Both the position numbers and the translations under genes were made by a program. Shown here one piece after another: positions 5,400-5,487 of a DNA stretch of 5,487 nucleotides (the first letter of the stretch is position 1; every line of letters begins with the position of its first letter). The notes under the pieces are model-generated. The model was not told the origin of the DNA. It saw nothing but the letters and a program-made list of their open reading frames with translations, and ran no database searches. This stretch comes from Candidatus Poribacteria bacterium (lineage in GTDB: Bacteria; Poribacteria; WGA-4E; UBA9662), in the NCBI GenBank assembly GCA_002699335.1, contig PACG01000189.1:1-5487 (forward strand). Direction: 5' to 3'.

Positions 5400-5487
5400 A
5401 TGCCGTTTGAGGTCGAAAGTACTGTATTGGTGGTGGGGCTGTCGAGTAGAGAGAGTCATCTGTATCAAACTCAGGGTTCCATTTTTG
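5400..5487 (+). CDS. start of an unidentified gene, cut by the window end
   Basis: GAGGAG at 5390-5395 lies 4 bases before the ATG at 5400, and the frame stays open for 29 codons to the window edge. The protein begins MPFEVESTVLVVGLSS. STVLVVG is what a first Rossmann strand of an FAD- or NAD-binding enzyme looks like, but the expected second and third glycines do not follow (LSSRESHLY). It is therefore either another protein type or a further frame-damaged gene. Family unknown. Confidence 0.4.
   Translation, partial: MPFEVESTVLVVGLSSRESHLYQTQGSIF

Noticed and set aside
1..5487. CRISPR array, tRNA, rRNA, transposase or integrase
   Set aside because: No regularly spaced repeats, cloverleaf-like tRNA sequence, rRNA signature or recombinase motif was seen on either strand.

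Overview
The window looks like a gene-poor, partly decaying accessory stretch of a bacterial chromosome. The best lineage clue is the broken module at about 2223-3137. It ends in the motif LLQNYPNPFNPE, then an IYDMVG strand, an AAYWDGNTEEGE loop and a terminal RKLVILK. This is a type IX secretion-style C-terminal sorting region, in the flavour I associate with Candidatus Poribacteria (sponge symbionts and marine relatives). Two phytanoyl-CoA dioxygenase family genes, a caspase-like gene start and a DUF4846-like gene fit that lineage. The assignment rests on recalled family resemblance and no search was run.

Layout, all on the + strand. 1-428 is AT-rich and holds no convincing gene. 429-1184 is an intact secreted protein with a concanavalin A/lectin-like beta-sandwich appearance, followed by a strong hairpin at 1193-1230. 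1419-2219 is an intact Fe(II)/2-oxoglutarate dioxygenase of the PhyH family, best started at a GTG that follows a good ribosome binding site. 2223-3137 is a remnant of a large secreted protein: only its C-terminal part survives, in three reading-frame segments. 3146-3261 is the first 30-odd codons of a caspase-like (peptidase C14) gene, signal peptide included, cut off where a much more GC-rich segment begins. 3262-4191 is that segment, an intact second PhyH-family dioxygenase of a different subfamily. 4332-5189 is a DUF4846-like secreted-protein gene traceable almost end to end but interrupted by about seven frame changes. It contains a perfect 41-base palindrome (two 20-base arms, one-base centre). 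5400-5487 is the start of a further gene cut by the window edge.

The three intact genes are probably independent. The dioxygenases are expected to be cytoplasmic oxygenases acting on small molecules or lipids, and the first protein is exported. No shared pathway can be read from the order. The coherent story is genome turnover: three decayed reading frames lie beside a compositionally foreign dioxygenase that appears to have landed in, or replaced most of, the caspase-like gene. I do not see a convincing new multi-gene system. The most unusual items are the foreign dioxygenase with a possibly acquired start, the palindrome inside the DUF4846 remnant, and the pattern of single-base frame lesions confined to the pseudogenes.
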